From contig CP054837.1 of NCBI GenBank assembly GCA_028768525.1, positions 2,152,001-2,216,000 on the forward strand: 64,000 nt of DNA, given 5' to 3'. Origin of the DNA: Desulfobacter sp. (lineage in GTDB: Bacteria > Desulfobacterota > Desulfobacteria > Desulfobacterales > Desulfobacteraceae). The notes beneath the pieces are model-generated. The model searched no databases. It saw only the letters and a program-made list of their open reading frames with translations, and had not been told where the DNA came from. Numbering within the stretch: position 1 is the stretch's first letter; every line of letters begins with the position of its first letter. Positions 43,884 through 53,037 of the stretch are shown here, one piece after another. A program made the position numbers and the translations under genes.

Positions 43884-44711
43884 ATGAAGCCTAAAACAGA
43901 TGTCATATACCACCGCGATCCGGCCCTGCCCGGCATTGACATCTGCCGTGCCGTCAACAGCCGCCACAGGTTTCCCCTCCATTACCACGACGATCTGTAC
44001 ATTATCAGCCTGGTTACTTCAGGAACCTGTTATTGCTTGGGCGAAGGCCAGAGCGAGGCAGTGGCCGGCCCCGGCGGAATCACCCTGCTCAACCCCGGCC
44101 AGATTCACTCAGGCATTCCCGTGAACAACGGACGGATAGGATACACCAATTGTTATCTTTCCCTCCCTGCCATGGCCTCCCTTGCCAGGGGGATGGGGCC
44201 TGCCGGCAGCGCCGCACCGGAGTTCACGGCATCGGTGCTCAGGAATCCCATTGTCACCGCATTGCTTCAACACCTCTTCGCCACCCTCCTTACCAGCCGG
44301 GACCCCCTTGAAAAAGAAGCCCTGCTGGTATCGGCATGTCACTTTATACTTTCCAGATACGGACGGAATAACGGGAACGACAGGGGAAACCGCCTGAGAC
44401 ACCAGCCTGTCATCCAGGCCCGGGAATTGCTTTCCGGCCGGCTGGACCAAAAGCTCACCCTGGCAGAAGTGGCCCAAAACGTGGGCCTGAGCCGGTACCA
44501 TTTTTTACGGACATTCAAACGGGAAACCGGCATCTCCCCCCACCTTTACCGCACCCTCAAACGACTGGAAGCGGCCAAAGGCCTGCTGACGGGCGGCATG
44601 CCCCCTGCCCAGGTCGCGCTGGAAACAGGTTTCACCGACCAAAGCCATTTTTCAAACACCTTCCGCCGTTACCTCGGCGCCACCCCAAAGCAATACCTGG
44701 CACAACATTAA
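43884..44711 (+). CDS. AraC-family transcriptional regulator with cupin-like sensor
   Basis: 275 residues. The N-terminal cupin part has HRFPLHYHDDLYIISLVTSG with two His, which may bind the ligand. The C-terminal AraC DNA-binding domain contains LAEVAQNVGLSRYHFLRTFKRETG and VALETGFTDQSHFSNTFRRYLGATPKQY. It lies 106 bp before the DMT transporter on the same strand and is a likely activator of that exporter. Start has no strong ribosome site. Confidence 0.9.
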   Translation: MKPKTDVIYHRDPALPGIDICRAVNSRHRFPLHYHDDLYIISLVTSGTCYCLGEGQSEAVAGPGGITLLNPGQIHSGIPVNNGRIGYTNCYLSLPAMASLARGMGPAGSAAPEFTASVLRNPIVTALLQHLFATLLTSRDPLEKEALLVSACHFILSRYGRNNGNDRGNRLRHQPVIQARELLSGRLDQKLTLAEVAQNVGLSRYHFLRTFKRETGISPHLYRTLKRLEAAKGLLTGGMPPAQVALETGFTDQSHFSNTFRRYLGATPKQYLAQH

Positions 44712-44817
44712 TCCGGCCCCGACCCGCCCCCTCCACACCGGGCATTTTTTTGCAATACCCATTCTGACGGACGAGGTATGATTCGATCCAAATTGCTGCA
44801 ACACCCAAGGAGGACAA

Positions 44818-45729
44818 ATGGAAAACACAATAAAAAATACTTCACCCCAAAAGGCCATGGCAACGGCCGAACTGCTCCCATATTTTGCACTTACGGCCAC
44901 GGTTGTATTCTGGGGGGCATCCTTTCCGGCCAGCCGGGTTGCCGTACAGCTGCTTCATCCCCAGGCCGTGATGTTCTGCCGAATGGTCATTGCCTGCCTG
45001 ATCATGGCGCCTTTTATGCACCGGTTAAAGCCCGCCACCCTGGACCGCCGGGACCTGAAACAGATAATTCCCATGGTCCTGTTTCAGCCCTGCCTCTATT
45101 TTCTCCTTGAGTCAAATGCCCTGAAACTGACCACATCATCCCAGGCCGGGGTCATCTCTGCCTCGGTTCCGGTTCTGGTGGCCCTGGGCGCATGGGTCTT
45201 TTTCTCTGAAAAAATCAACGGAAAAATTATTCTGGGGCTGACGACCTCAGTGGCCGGGGTGACGGTCCTCACCCTGTGCGGAAATTCAGGGCTGTCCGGC
45301 GAAGACCCCATACTCGGAAACAGCATGGAATTTGCCGCCATGGTCTGCGCGGCAGGCAATATGCTCCTGGTCAAAGGCTTGAGCCGAAAATACAGCCCTT
45401 GGACCCTCACGGCCATGCAGTTTGCTACAGGCCTGGTCTTTTTTTCCCCCGGCATACGCCACATCATTGATACCCCCCAGGTCATGTGTCGCCCGGATCT
45501 GATCGGTGCACTGATACTGCTCGGCGTATTTGCCTCCGTCGGGGCATTCGGGCTATACAACTGGTCCATCTCCCGCATGCCGGCCACCCGGGCTTCGGTA
45601 TTTATCAACCTGGTCCCTGCCGTGGCCGTATTCCTGGGATGGACCCTGCTGGGAGAAACCCTGGGGCCCGGTCAGATTGCCGGCGCTCTGATCGTGGGTG
45701 CCGGTGTCTGTATCAGCCAGAAGGCGTAA
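44818..45729 (+). CDS. DMT-superfamily transporter, EamA type
   Basis: 303 residues with ten hydrophobic segments in two EamA repeats of about 130 residues each. The helix 4-5 region has SSQAGVISASVPVLVALGAWVFFSE and the second repeat has MPATRASVFINLVPAVAVFLGW, the repeat signature. EamA proteins export amino acids or related metabolites across the inner membrane; the cargo is unknown. AAGGAGG is before the ATG. The neighbouring AraC regulator is the likely controller. Confidence 0.92.
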   Translation: MENTIKNTSPQKAMATAELLPYFALTATVVFWGASFPASRVAVQLLHPQAVMFCRMVIACLIMAPFMHRLKPATLDRRDLKQIIPMVLFQPCLYFLLESNALKLTTSSQAGVISASVPVLVALGAWVFFSEKINGKIILGLTTSVAGVTVLTLCGNSGLSGEDPILGNSMEFAAMVCAAGNMLLVKGLSRKYSPWTLTAMQFATGLVFFSPGIRHIIDTPQVMCRPDLIGALILLGVFASVGAFGLYNWSISRMPATRASVFINLVPAVAVFLGWTLLGETLGPGQIAGALIVGAGVCISQKA

Positions 45730-45799
45730 GGGTTCAAACAAAGCCACCGGCCATAACAGCCGCTCAAAACAGTCCGGCGGGCCCTGAAAAAGCGCCCGT

Positions 45800-46666
45800 T
45801 TACTCGAATAATTTATACAGGGCCTGGGTGCCCTTGTCCTCCAGCCCCAGCTCTTCCAATTTCTTATACAAGGAATAGGCCAGATCCAGGCCCGGGGTTT
45901 CCAGTTTCATGGTTTTGGCCGCAGACCTGGCAATGCCCATATCCTTGATGAAATGTTTGATGAAAAAACCGGGGCGGTCATCTTCATTGATAATCCGGGG
46001 CCCCAGATTGTTCAGGGACCAGGAGCCTGCGGCGCCCTGGCCGATGCTTTCCAGCACGGTTTCCGGATCCAGGCCTGACCGCTTGGCATAGGCCAGGGAT
46101 TCGCAAACAGCCACCATGCCCGCCGCAATGGCGATCTGGTTGGCCATTTTTGTGTGCTGCCCGGCACCGGCCTTGCCCTGGAACACGATATTTTTCCCCA
46201 TAACCTCCAGCACGGGCAATGCCGCAGTGAAATCAGCCTCATCCCCCCCCACCATGATAGAAAGGGTGGCATTTTTTGCCCCCAGGTCCCCGCCGGAAAC
46301 CGGGGCGTCCAGCACGGCCACACCCTTTTCCCTGCCCTGCTGCCATATCTTTTCCGCCAGGGCCGGGTCCGAGGTGGTCATGTCAATGGCCAGGGTGCCC
46401 TGGCCTGCGTTTTCCAGGACACCCTCCGGTCCCAGGTAAATCTGTTCCACATCGGCCGGGTATCCCACAATGGAAACCACCACATCCGATGCCGCGGCCA
46501 GGCCGGCCACGGAATCGGCCCATACCGCTCCCCTGGCGACCAGGGCCTCGGCCTTTTTCTTTGTCCGGGTGTAGACCTGCATCTTGTATCCGGCATCCAA
46601 AAGATGGCCGGCCATGGAATGCCCCATCACCCCCAGCCCGATAAATCCAATTGTTTTTTCACTCAT
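45800..46666 (-). CDS. NAD(P)-dependent 3-hydroxyisobutyrate dehydrogenase-family reductase
   Basis: 288 residues from the ATG at 46666, after GAGGA; upstream codons are probably not translated. It has the dinucleotide fold GFIGLGVMGHSMAGHLL, the substrate motif DAPVSGGDLGAKNATLS and GAGQHTKMANQI with the catalytic Lys. The beta-hydroxyacid dehydrogenase family includes tartronate semialdehyde reductase and 3-hydroxyisobutyrate dehydrogenase; the substrate is open. It is divergent from the aminoacylase-type gene, with about 120 bp between. Confidence 0.92.
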   Translation of the reverse strand: MSEKTIGFIGLGVMGHSMAGHLLDAGYKMQVYTRTKKKAEALVARGAVWADSVAGLAAASDVVVSIVGYPADVEQIYLGPEGVLENAGQGTLAIDMTTSDPALAEKIWQQGREKGVAVLDAPVSGGDLGAKNATLSIMVGGDEADFTAALPVLEVMGKNIVFQGKAGAGQHTKMANQIAIAAGMVAVCESLAYAKRSGLDPETVLESIGQGAAGSWSLNNLGPRIINEDDRPGFFIKHFIKDMGIARSAAKTMKLETPGLDLAYSLYKKLEELGLEDKGTQALYKLFE

Positions 46667-46716
46667 ACGTTTCCTCATCATCAGATTTGAATTTTATATT
46701 CCGGCTGAATTCATTA

Positions 46717-46744
46717 TTGACAGGTTTTGCTGCTTTTATCAATA
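46717..46744 (+). promoter_or_regulatory. Possible promoter before the aminoacylase-type gene
   Basis: TTGACA at 46717-46722 with AATATT at an 18-bp spacing (four of six matches). It is in the 120-bp divergent region and could drive the rightward gene. Confidence 0.35.
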
Positions 46745-46788
46745 TTGGAGATTCTATCCCAACCGGCACCCGAAAGGAGGCGGCAAAA

Positions 46789-48402
46789 ATGTCCGAAAAG
46801 AAGATTTTGCTGAAAAACGGTACCATTGTGGACGGTACCGGCACCGGAAAATATACAGGCGACCTGCTCATCAAAGGAGACCGGATCGCGGCCGTCTCAC
46901 CTTCGGCCATTTCTGCAGACGCGGACTGCATAGACTGCACCGGGAGAATCATTGCCCCGGGCTTCATCGATATGCACTCCCACAACGACTGGTTCATGGC
47001 CAAGGAGCGCCCGGGCTTCACCACCCCCTTCACGGAACAGGGCATCACGACCTTCATCGGCGGCAACTGCGGATTTGCCGCCGCCGGCCTTGAAGCGGGC
47101 TCCCCCCATAAACCCTTCATTGAAGAGAACAACCTATTCCGGGCCGGTACGCCGGAACTGGAGTGGGACTCCCTGTCCAGCTACAGGCAGGTACTGGAAT
47201 CCAGGGGAATGACCCACAACCTGGCCGTCCTGGCCGGACACGGCACTGCCAGGGCCTCTTTGTGCGCCTGGGACCCCGCCCCCCTTTCCCAGGAAAGAAT
47301 GGACCGGCTTCTCAGGCTGCTGGAAACAACCATGGACCAGGGGGCCAAGGGGGTCTCCTTTGGTCTCCAGTACGCCCCTGGACTCTTTTCCCAAAAAGAA
47401 GAGATCCGTAGAATTGCCGAGCGGGTCCGGTCTAAGGATAAAATTGTCACCATCCACCTCAAGGCCTATTCCTCGGTTTCGGCCACATATCCGGTCATCC
47501 CCCTGGGCAAACCCCACAACCTCATCGCCCTGGAAGAGGCCCTGGACCTGGCCCGGGAAACAGGGGTGAAACTCCAGCTCTCCCATATGATCTTTGTGGG
47601 ACAAAAAAGCTGGAAAACCTTTGACAGGGCCATGGCCCTCATTGACCAGGCCCGGTCCCAGGGCCTTGATGTGGGCCTGGACACCTACGCCTATCACTGC
47701 GGCGCCTCGGTGATCACCGTGTTGCTGCCGGACTGGTTCATGGCCAAAGCCCCCGGCAGCTATGAAGACCCTGCCATGATTTTCCGGGTACGCATTCTGG
47801 CCGCCCTCTCCTTCCGCCTGCTGGGGTTCGGATTCCAGGATATCCAGATCGCATCGGCCCTTCACCCGCCCTTTGAAAAGTTCAACGGCATGTTCCTCTC
47901 GGACATTGCAAAGGCCCGCAGGGTATCCCCCTTCAAGAATTATATGGATTTTGTCCGGGAAAGCCGCGGAAATGCCAGGGTGATCATGCACAAATACACC
48001 AATCCCGAAATTGTCGACGCCCTGGCCGCCCACCCGGCCTCGCTGTTCATGACGGATGCCTGGGCCGAGCCCGACGGCCTCCAGAACCCGGCGGTTTACG
48101 GGTGTTTCCCCCGGTTCCTCCAGTCCGCCAGAGAAAAACAGACCCTGACACTGGAAAAAACGGTACACAAAATGACCGGGGCCAGCGCCGCCCGGTTCAA
48201 TCTAAGGGACAGGGGAACCCTGGAAAAGGGAAAGGCAGCCGACATCACCGTTTTTGACTGGGAGCAGGTCAGGGACAACACCACCCTGGACCGCACCGAC
48301 GCCCGCCCCTCCGGCATTGAAATTGTTTTTATCAACGGCACCAAAGTGGTTGAAGGGGGCAGGGCTGACACCGGCCTCAGGGCGGGCCGGTTCCTCGAAT
48401 AA
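46789..48402 (+). CDS. D-aminoacylase/N-acyl-D-amino acid deacylase-family amidohydrolase
   Basis: 537 residues from the ATG at 46789 with AAAGGAGG before it. It belongs to the amidohydrolase superfamily: PGFIDMHSHNDWF gives the HxH metal ligands, AGHGTARASLCAWD follows, and the late FMTDAWAEPDG supplies the catalytic Asp. N-acyl-D-amino acid deacylases, such as D-aminoacylase, have this order and length. It would hydrolyse N-acyl amino acids in the cytosol. It stands opposite the hydroxyacid dehydrogenase and upstream of a sigma-54 regulator. Confidence 0.85.
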   Translation: MSEKKILLKNGTIVDGTGTGKYTGDLLIKGDRIAAVSPSAISADADCIDCTGRIIAPGFIDMHSHNDWFMAKERPGFTTPFTEQGITTFIGGNCGFAAAGLEAGSPHKPFIEENNLFRAGTPELEWDSLSSYRQVLESRGMTHNLAVLAGHGTARASLCAWDPAPLSQERMDRLLRLLETTMDQGAKGVSFGLQYAPGLFSQKEEIRRIAERVRSKDKIVTIHLKAYSSVSATYPVIPLGKPHNLIALEEALDLARETGVKLQLSHMIFVGQKSWKTFDRAMALIDQARSQGLDVGLDTYAYHCGASVITVLLPDWFMAKAPGSYEDPAMIFRVRILAALSFRLLGFGFQDIQIASALHPPFEKFNGMFLSDIAKARRVSPFKNYMDFVRESRGNARVIMHKYTNPEIVDALAAHPASLFMTDAWAEPDGLQNPAVYGCFPRFLQSAREKQTLTLEKTVHKMTGASAARFNLRDRGTLEKGKAADITVFDWEQVRDNTTLDRTDARPSGIEIVFINGTKVVEGGRADTGLRAGRFLE

Positions 48403-48477
48403 ACCTGGCATTGTGCCCTTCGGGAAGATTGTGCTATGCTCAGCCGAAAAACGATGTTTTAATTCAGGATAATTGCC

Positions 48478-49953
48478 ATGGTATTGAGAAACAACCCGTC
48501 TGCCCCGCCGCTGCTGGATGTGGAGGGGATTGATTTTCTTTCGGTGCTGGACCGTCTGGACGACGGGGTAATGATTACGGACCGGAGGGGCACCATCCAT
48601 TTTTACAACCGTGCCCAGGCCAAAATCGACGGCATTCCCGCCGAAGAGGCCATGGGCATGAAGGTTACCCAGATCTACGAATTGAACCGGCGCACCTCCC
48701 TGGTGATGCAAAGCATCATTCACAATGCCTCAATCAAAAACAAAACCTTTTTCTACCGTACCGCCGCGGGCAAGGTGGTCAACTCCATTACCTCTGCCTA
48801 TCCCCTGTATACAAAAACCGGAAAAGTCAACGGGGCCATCTGCTTTGTCAAAGATTACGAACGCCTGCGCCGCTCCACCCCCATGCCCCCGAGAGAGCCC
48901 TTTCACACGGACCTGGGCAACGGCACCCGGTTCAGGTTTTCAGATATCATCGGCTCAAGCCACTGGCTGAAAAAGGTGATCGGCATTGCCAAAAAAGCAG
49001 CGGATTCGGCATCCCCCATCATGATCCAGGGGGAAACCGGCACGGGCAAAGAACTGGTTGCCCAGGCCATCCATAACCACAGCCCCCGCCGGGACCAGAA
49101 ATTTGTGGCCGTCAACTGCGCGGCCATCCCCCATGACCTGCTGGAGGGCATGCTTTTCGGCACCAGCCGCGGGGCGTTCACCGGTGCCCTGGATAAACCC
49201 GGCCTTTTTGAAATGGCCCACGGCAGCACCATTTTCCTGGACGAACTGCTGGCCATGCCTGTGGATCTCCAGGCCAAACTGCTCCGGGCACTCCAGGACA
49301 AACGGGTGAGGCGTCTGGGCTCTCTCAAGGAAACCCGGGTGGATGTAAAGATAATTTCCTCGGTGAACCAGGATCCGAGAACGGCCATCCGGGAAGAAAA
49401 ATTACGCACCGACCTGTACTACCGTCTGGGGGTGGTCATGGTGAAGCTGCCGCCCCTGAGGCAGCGCCTGGACACCATGGAGGAACTGGCCGGTCATTTC
49501 ATCAAAAAATACAATACCCGCCTGGGTACCAATGTAAAATCCATTTCAAGGGAAGTGATGGAATTATTCATGGCCTACCGGTGGCCCGGAAATATACGGG
49601 AACTGGAACATCTCATTGAGGGGGCCATGAATATGGCGGGCCAGGATGAAGCCATGGGCATCCAGCATTTCGGCCCGGGGCTGGACTGCCTGGAACACAT
49701 GGATACCGAATGCATGGACCCGGCAATCACCATGATAACCCAACCGCCCCAACTCCCGGTCCACGAGGCGGCAGAACCGCCCGAAAACTTTACCCGGACC
49801 CAGAAGCAGCGGGAAGAAACCGCCGTAAAAGCCGCCATGACAAAGGCTGCGGGCAATGTGACCCGGGCAGCAGAAATACTAGGCATTTCGCGACAGCTCC
49901 TCCACTACAAGCTGAAAAAGCTGGGATTGCGCCGCGTCGATTTTATGCGTTAG
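48478..49953 (+). CDS. PAS-domain sigma-54-dependent activator
   Basis: 491 residues. PAS near 20-130 (LDRLDDGVMITDRRGTIHFYNR), AAA+ with Walker A GETGTGKELVAQA, the GAFTGALDKPG loop, Walker B STIFLDELL, and a Fis-type helix-turn-helix at the end (AAEILGISRQLLHYKLKKLGL). It reads small-molecule or redox signals through PAS and opens sigma-54 promoters. The last 11 bp overlap the tail of the convergent chemoreceptor gene. It may control the aminoacylase-type gene upstream or the betaine module downstream; no target site was found. Confidence 0.93.
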   Translation: MVLRNNPSAPPLLDVEGIDFLSVLDRLDDGVMITDRRGTIHFYNRAQAKIDGIPAEEAMGMKVTQIYELNRRTSLVMQSIIHNASIKNKTFFYRTAAGKVVNSITSAYPLYTKTGKVNGAICFVKDYERLRRSTPMPPREPFHTDLGNGTRFRFSDIIGSSHWLKKVIGIAKKAADSASPIMIQGETGTGKELVAQAIHNHSPRRDQKFVAVNCAAIPHDLLEGMLFGTSRGAFTGALDKPGLFEMAHGSTIFLDELLAMPVDLQAKLLRALQDKRVRRLGSLKETRVDVKIISSVNQDPRTAIREEKLRTDLYYRLGVVMVKLPPLRQRLDTMEELAGHFIKKYNTRLGTNVKSISREVMELFMAYRWPGNIRELEHLIEGAMNMAGQDEAMGIQHFGPGLDCLEHMDTECMDPAITMITQPPQLPVHEAAEPPENFTRTQKQREETAVKAAMTKAAGNVTRAAEILGISRQLLHYKLKKLGLRRVDFMR

Positions 49954-51079
49954 ACCGGCCCGGGCCGGGTGCCAGAATCTTTATTAATTCTTCAGCCTGG
50001 GCCATCCGGTCCTCACTGAACCGGATCACCCGGTCCGTCTCCCGGGCCAGGTCCCGGGACTGGTTTTCCACCTCCCGGATCCCTTCAAGTATGCCGGCAA
50101 CAAATTCAAGGTTGGCGCTGACCTTTCCGCTGACCTCTGACACCCCTTGGGAGGTCTCCCCGACATTTTCGGCAATCTTGCGGGTGGAAACGGATTGTTT
50201 ATCAACGGCATCGGCGATGGAGGTTACCATCTCATTGCCGTCCCCGATAATCCGGGAAATCTGCTCGATCTGCGCCACGGTTTCTGCGGTAACGGCATTG
50301 ATATGATCCACTTTTTTCCGGATATCTTCAGTGGCCTCTGCGGTCTGCCCGGCCAGGGCCTTGACCTCGTTGGCCACCACGGCAAACCCTTTGCCGGCCT
50401 CCCCGGCCCGGGCCGCCTCAATGGTGGCGTTCAATGCCAGAAGATTGGTCTGCTCCGAAATTTCATTAATGGTATGGGCCACCGTCTCAATCTCATTGGC
50501 GGCCGCCCCCAGCTCCGCCACTTTTTCAGTGGTATTCAGGGTCTGGGCCACGGCCTCCTGGGTAACGGCTTTGGCGTGCTCCGAATTCCCGGCAATATTA
50601 TCAATGGTTTCTGTGATTCCGTCGGCCGCCCCTGAGATGGACATGAGATTTTTTGACGCCTGCCGCATAAATTCGGAGACCCTGCGGATGTTGCCGTGGA
50701 CGATTTCCGCTGAAGAAAAAATATCATTGGACCGGTTCCGGCTGTGCTCCGCCGTATTCTGTATCCCGGCCAGCATCCCGGGCAAAACGGCCAGATCGTG
50801 TGAAAGGGTCCGGCTGGCACCTTCGGCGTCACGGCAGGCGGCCGTTTCAGGCTCGGCCGTTTCTGAGGCGGTGGCCCGGCGGGCCCTGATCCTGTTATCC
50901 CGGATCAGAATCGCACCAAAAACCAGGAACATCAAAATGCCAAATCCTGAAAGCATCAACACGGCCAGGGTCCTGCCCTCGGCAGCCAAGGTCTTTGCGG
51001 TCATCCAGGCACACAGGCCAAAGGCAATACATATAAATAAAAAAGATAAGGCCAATACCTTATCCCTCACAGGTATCAT
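49943..51079 (-). CDS. Methyl-accepting chemotaxis protein lacking a large periplasmic sensor
   Basis: 378 residues. Two membrane segments at the start (about 8-28 and 40-60) enclose only a short loop, so it senses through the membrane or cytosol. The signalling domain carries EISEQTNLLALNATIEAARAGE. It overlaps the end of the sigma-54 activator by 11 bp in convergent orientation. It lies next to the glycine-betaine module and could support taxis related to it, but this is inference. Confidence 0.92.
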   Translation of the reverse strand: MIPVRDKVLALSFLFICIAFGLCAWMTAKTLAAEGRTLAVLMLSGFGILMFLVFGAILIRDNRIRARRATASETAEPETAACRDAEGASRTLSHDLAVLPGMLAGIQNTAEHSRNRSNDIFSSAEIVHGNIRRVSEFMRQASKNLMSISGAADGITETIDNIAGNSEHAKAVTQEAVAQTLNTTEKVAELGAAANEIETVAHTINEISEQTNLLALNATIEAARAGEAGKGFAVVANEVKALAGQTAEATEDIRKKVDHINAVTAETVAQIEQISRIIGDGNEMVTSIADAVDKQSVSTRKIAENVGETSQGVSEVSGKVSANLEFVAGILEGIREVENQSRDLARETDRVIRFSEDRMAQAEELIKILAPGPGRSNA

Positions 51080-51478
51080 AGGGTCTCCTCATGGTTCCGA
51101 TCACATTCTCAACCTGATTCCATTTTATACCAGGAGGAAAAAATATCAATTTTTTTCATGCCAGGCAGGTTCAACAGATAATTTTTCGTCGATCCCCCCG
51201 GCCGGAGAGACAAATTATTTTCTAATGAAAATTTTTTGTCTCTTCCCCTAAGGGGGAACCGAAAATTTTTTTTCATATCGACGATAAACCGATCAGAACC
51301 GGATGCCCCGGCCAGGTTAAACCCGCAATAAACCATAACAATATTATATGGTTATACATTTTTTCGTCTTATCCCATTGATGATGGTATGCAACCTGCAA
51401 TCTTTATGGCGGAACCCCGGGAAGGCAGACAAGCCGACCGGCATTTGAGTAAACATCATTTGCACAGGAGTTAGACCG
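51080..51478. other. Intergenic region with long folded element before the betaine module
   Basis: About 400 bp between two divergent genes. Part of it is the folded element described separately (51166-51305). The last 150 bp before the transporter has AT-rich runs (ATATTATATGGTTAT) that may contain its promoter. AGGAG precedes the TTG start of the transporter. No coding frame with a ribosome site is visible. Confidence 0.5.
51166..51305. repeat. Long nested inverted repeat, structured RNA or MITE-like element
   Basis: The outer arms TTTTTCGTCGAT (51182-51193) and ATCGACGATAAA (51277-51288) pair at 11 of 12 positions, with GGTTC (51168-51172)/GAACC (51296-51300) outside them. Inside is a long stem, GAGACAAA-tt-ATTTTC (51207-51222) with GAAAAT-tt-TTTGTCTC (51227-51242), loop TAAT, and a second hairpin, TTCCCC (51243-51248)/GGGGAA (51253-51258). 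Three stems closed by one stem suggest a junction RNA or a mobile palindromic element. No match to a known riboswitch is recognised. Confidence 0.5.
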
Positions 51479-52978
51479 TTGAACCAAACCGCCCCAACCA
51501 AACCTTTTGACCCGCTGGTATTCTGGGTCTCTGCATCAGTTACCGTATTATTTGTTCTCTGGAGTGTTATTTTTCCCGAGAATATGACAACCGTTATCAA
51601 CGCCGTTTTCAGCTGGACCACCACCAAATGGGGATGGCTTTACCTGCTCACCGTCGTTCTTTTAGTGGGCGGCTGCTTTGCCCTTATGGGGAACAAATAC
51701 GGCAATATGAAGCTGGGCCTTCCCGGCGACAAGCCTGAATTCTCCAATTTTTCGTGGTTCGCCATGCTCTTCGGCTCAGCCATCGCCGCCGGCATCGTCT
51801 TCTGGGGCCCTGCCGAACCGGCCTACCATTATATGAGCCCGCCGCCCTATTTCGGCGGAGAGGCCCTGACCCCCCAGACCGGGGCCAATGCCATGACCTA
51901 TTCCTTTTTCCACTGGGGACTGAGCGCCTGGTCCATCTATGCCATGCTCACCATCGCCCTGGCCCATGCCTGCTTTACCAAAAACCTGCCCCTGCGGTTC
52001 TCTTCTGCTTTCTACTATGTGATCGGGGATAAAATCCACGGCACCTGGGGCAAGGTCCTGGATATCTTCGCCGTATTCGCCACCCTGGGCGGACTGGCCA
52101 CCACCACCGGTTTTGTGGCCCTCCAGCTCTCCGCCGGCCTCAAATTCCAGTACGGCCTGGCCCTGGGGCCAAGTGCCACCTACATCATCATCGGCGTCCT
52201 CACCGCCATTTTCACCGTCTCCGTGTACACGGGGATTGAAAAAGGGGTAAAACTCATCGGCGACATCAACATGTACGTATTTGTTGCGGTATGGTTTTTT
52301 GTCCTTATCTTCGGCCCCACCATCTTCCTCATTAACCTGACCACCAACTCCCTGGGGCAGTACCTGCTCCACTTCATCCCCATGAGCCTGTTCACAGGCC
52401 CCGGATACGAAGGCAATTGGATCGGTTCATGGACCGTATTCTACTGGGCATGGTGGATGAGCTGGGCCCCCTTTGTGGCCGTATTCATCGCCCGTATTTC
52501 CAAGGGCCGGACCATCCGTGAAACCGTGGCCGCCAGCCTGATTCTCCCCTCCCTGGGCAACTTCCTCTGGTACGGGGTGGTGGGCGGCGCCGGCATCCAC
52601 TATGATGTCACCAAAACCCTTAACGAACACGGTGTGGAAAGCGCCATTTTCGCCATTGCCCAGAACCTGCCCATGACCGGCATCCTGGCCGTGGCCCTTA
52701 TTTTCCTCATCGGCACCTTTTTCCTGACCAGCGCCAACTCCGCCGCCATCTCCCTGGCCATGTTCGTATCCGGCCATGAGAACCCGGGCCGGAACCTGCG
52801 GGCCTTCTGGGGCATTGCCCTGGGCGCCGTGGCCGCCGTGCTGGCCGGCGGAGGCAGCCTCAAGGCCATTCAGACCGCATCCATTGCAACGGCCTTTCCC
52901 CTGATGTTCCTGCTGCTCATGGTCCTTTACGGCACATTCAAGGGATTGAACCAGTATAAAAAAGAAAACAACCAATAA
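51479..52978 (+). CDS. BCCT-family betaine/choline/carnitine transporter
   Basis: 499 residues with 12 membrane segments. The conserved BCCT blocks are visible: WGPAEPAYHYMSPPPY, a Trp-rich helix with WWMSWAPFVAVFIARISKGRTIRE (shown in part), and Gly-rich helix 1. The start is TTG, with AGGAG nine bases upstream, and is followed by NQTAPTKPF. It imports glycine betaine or a relative by sodium symport. It is the first gene of the module with the methyltransferases, so it should supply their substrate. A hairpin lies between it and the methyltransferase. Confidence 0.93.
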   Translation: MNQTAPTKPFDPLVFWVSASVTVLFVLWSVIFPENMTTVINAVFSWTTTKWGWLYLLTVVLLVGGCFALMGNKYGNMKLGLPGDKPEFSNFSWFAMLFGSAIAAGIVFWGPAEPAYHYMSPPPYFGGEALTPQTGANAMTYSFFHWGLSAWSIYAMLTIALAHACFTKNLPLRFSSAFYYVIGDKIHGTWGKVLDIFAVFATLGGLATTTGFVALQLSAGLKFQYGLALGPSATYIIIGVLTAIFTVSVYTGIEKGVKLIGDINMYVFVAVWFFVLIFGPTIFLINLTTNSLGQYLLHFIPMSLFTGPGYEGNWIGSWTVFYWAWWMSWAPFVAVFIARISKGRTIRETVAASLILPSLGNFLWYGVVGGAGIHYDVTKTLNEHGVESAIFAIAQNLPMTGILAVALIFLIGTFFLTSANSAAISLAMFVSGHENPGRNLRAFWGIALGAVAAVLAGGGSLKAIQTASIATAFPLMFLLLMVLYGTFKGLNQYKKENNQ

Positions 52979-52989
52979 ATACCGGAAAG

Positions 52990-53010
52990 GCGGGGGCTTC
53001 CCACCCCCGC
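52990..53010 (+). terminator. Intercistronic hairpin
   Basis: GCGGGGG (52990-52996) pairs with CCCCCGC (53004-53010), loop CTTCCCA. No T run follows, so it is an mRNA processing or stability element between transporter and methyltransferase rather than a full stop. Confidence 0.5.
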
Positions 53011-53037
53011 TAATGCTGACTCAAAGGAGACAAAATT

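Noticed and set aside
51200..51305. Glycine riboswitch upstream of the betaine transporter
   Set aside because: The GGAGAG and GGGGGAACCG strings look alike, but the rest of the conserved core and second aptamer are missing, so only an unassigned folded element is reported.
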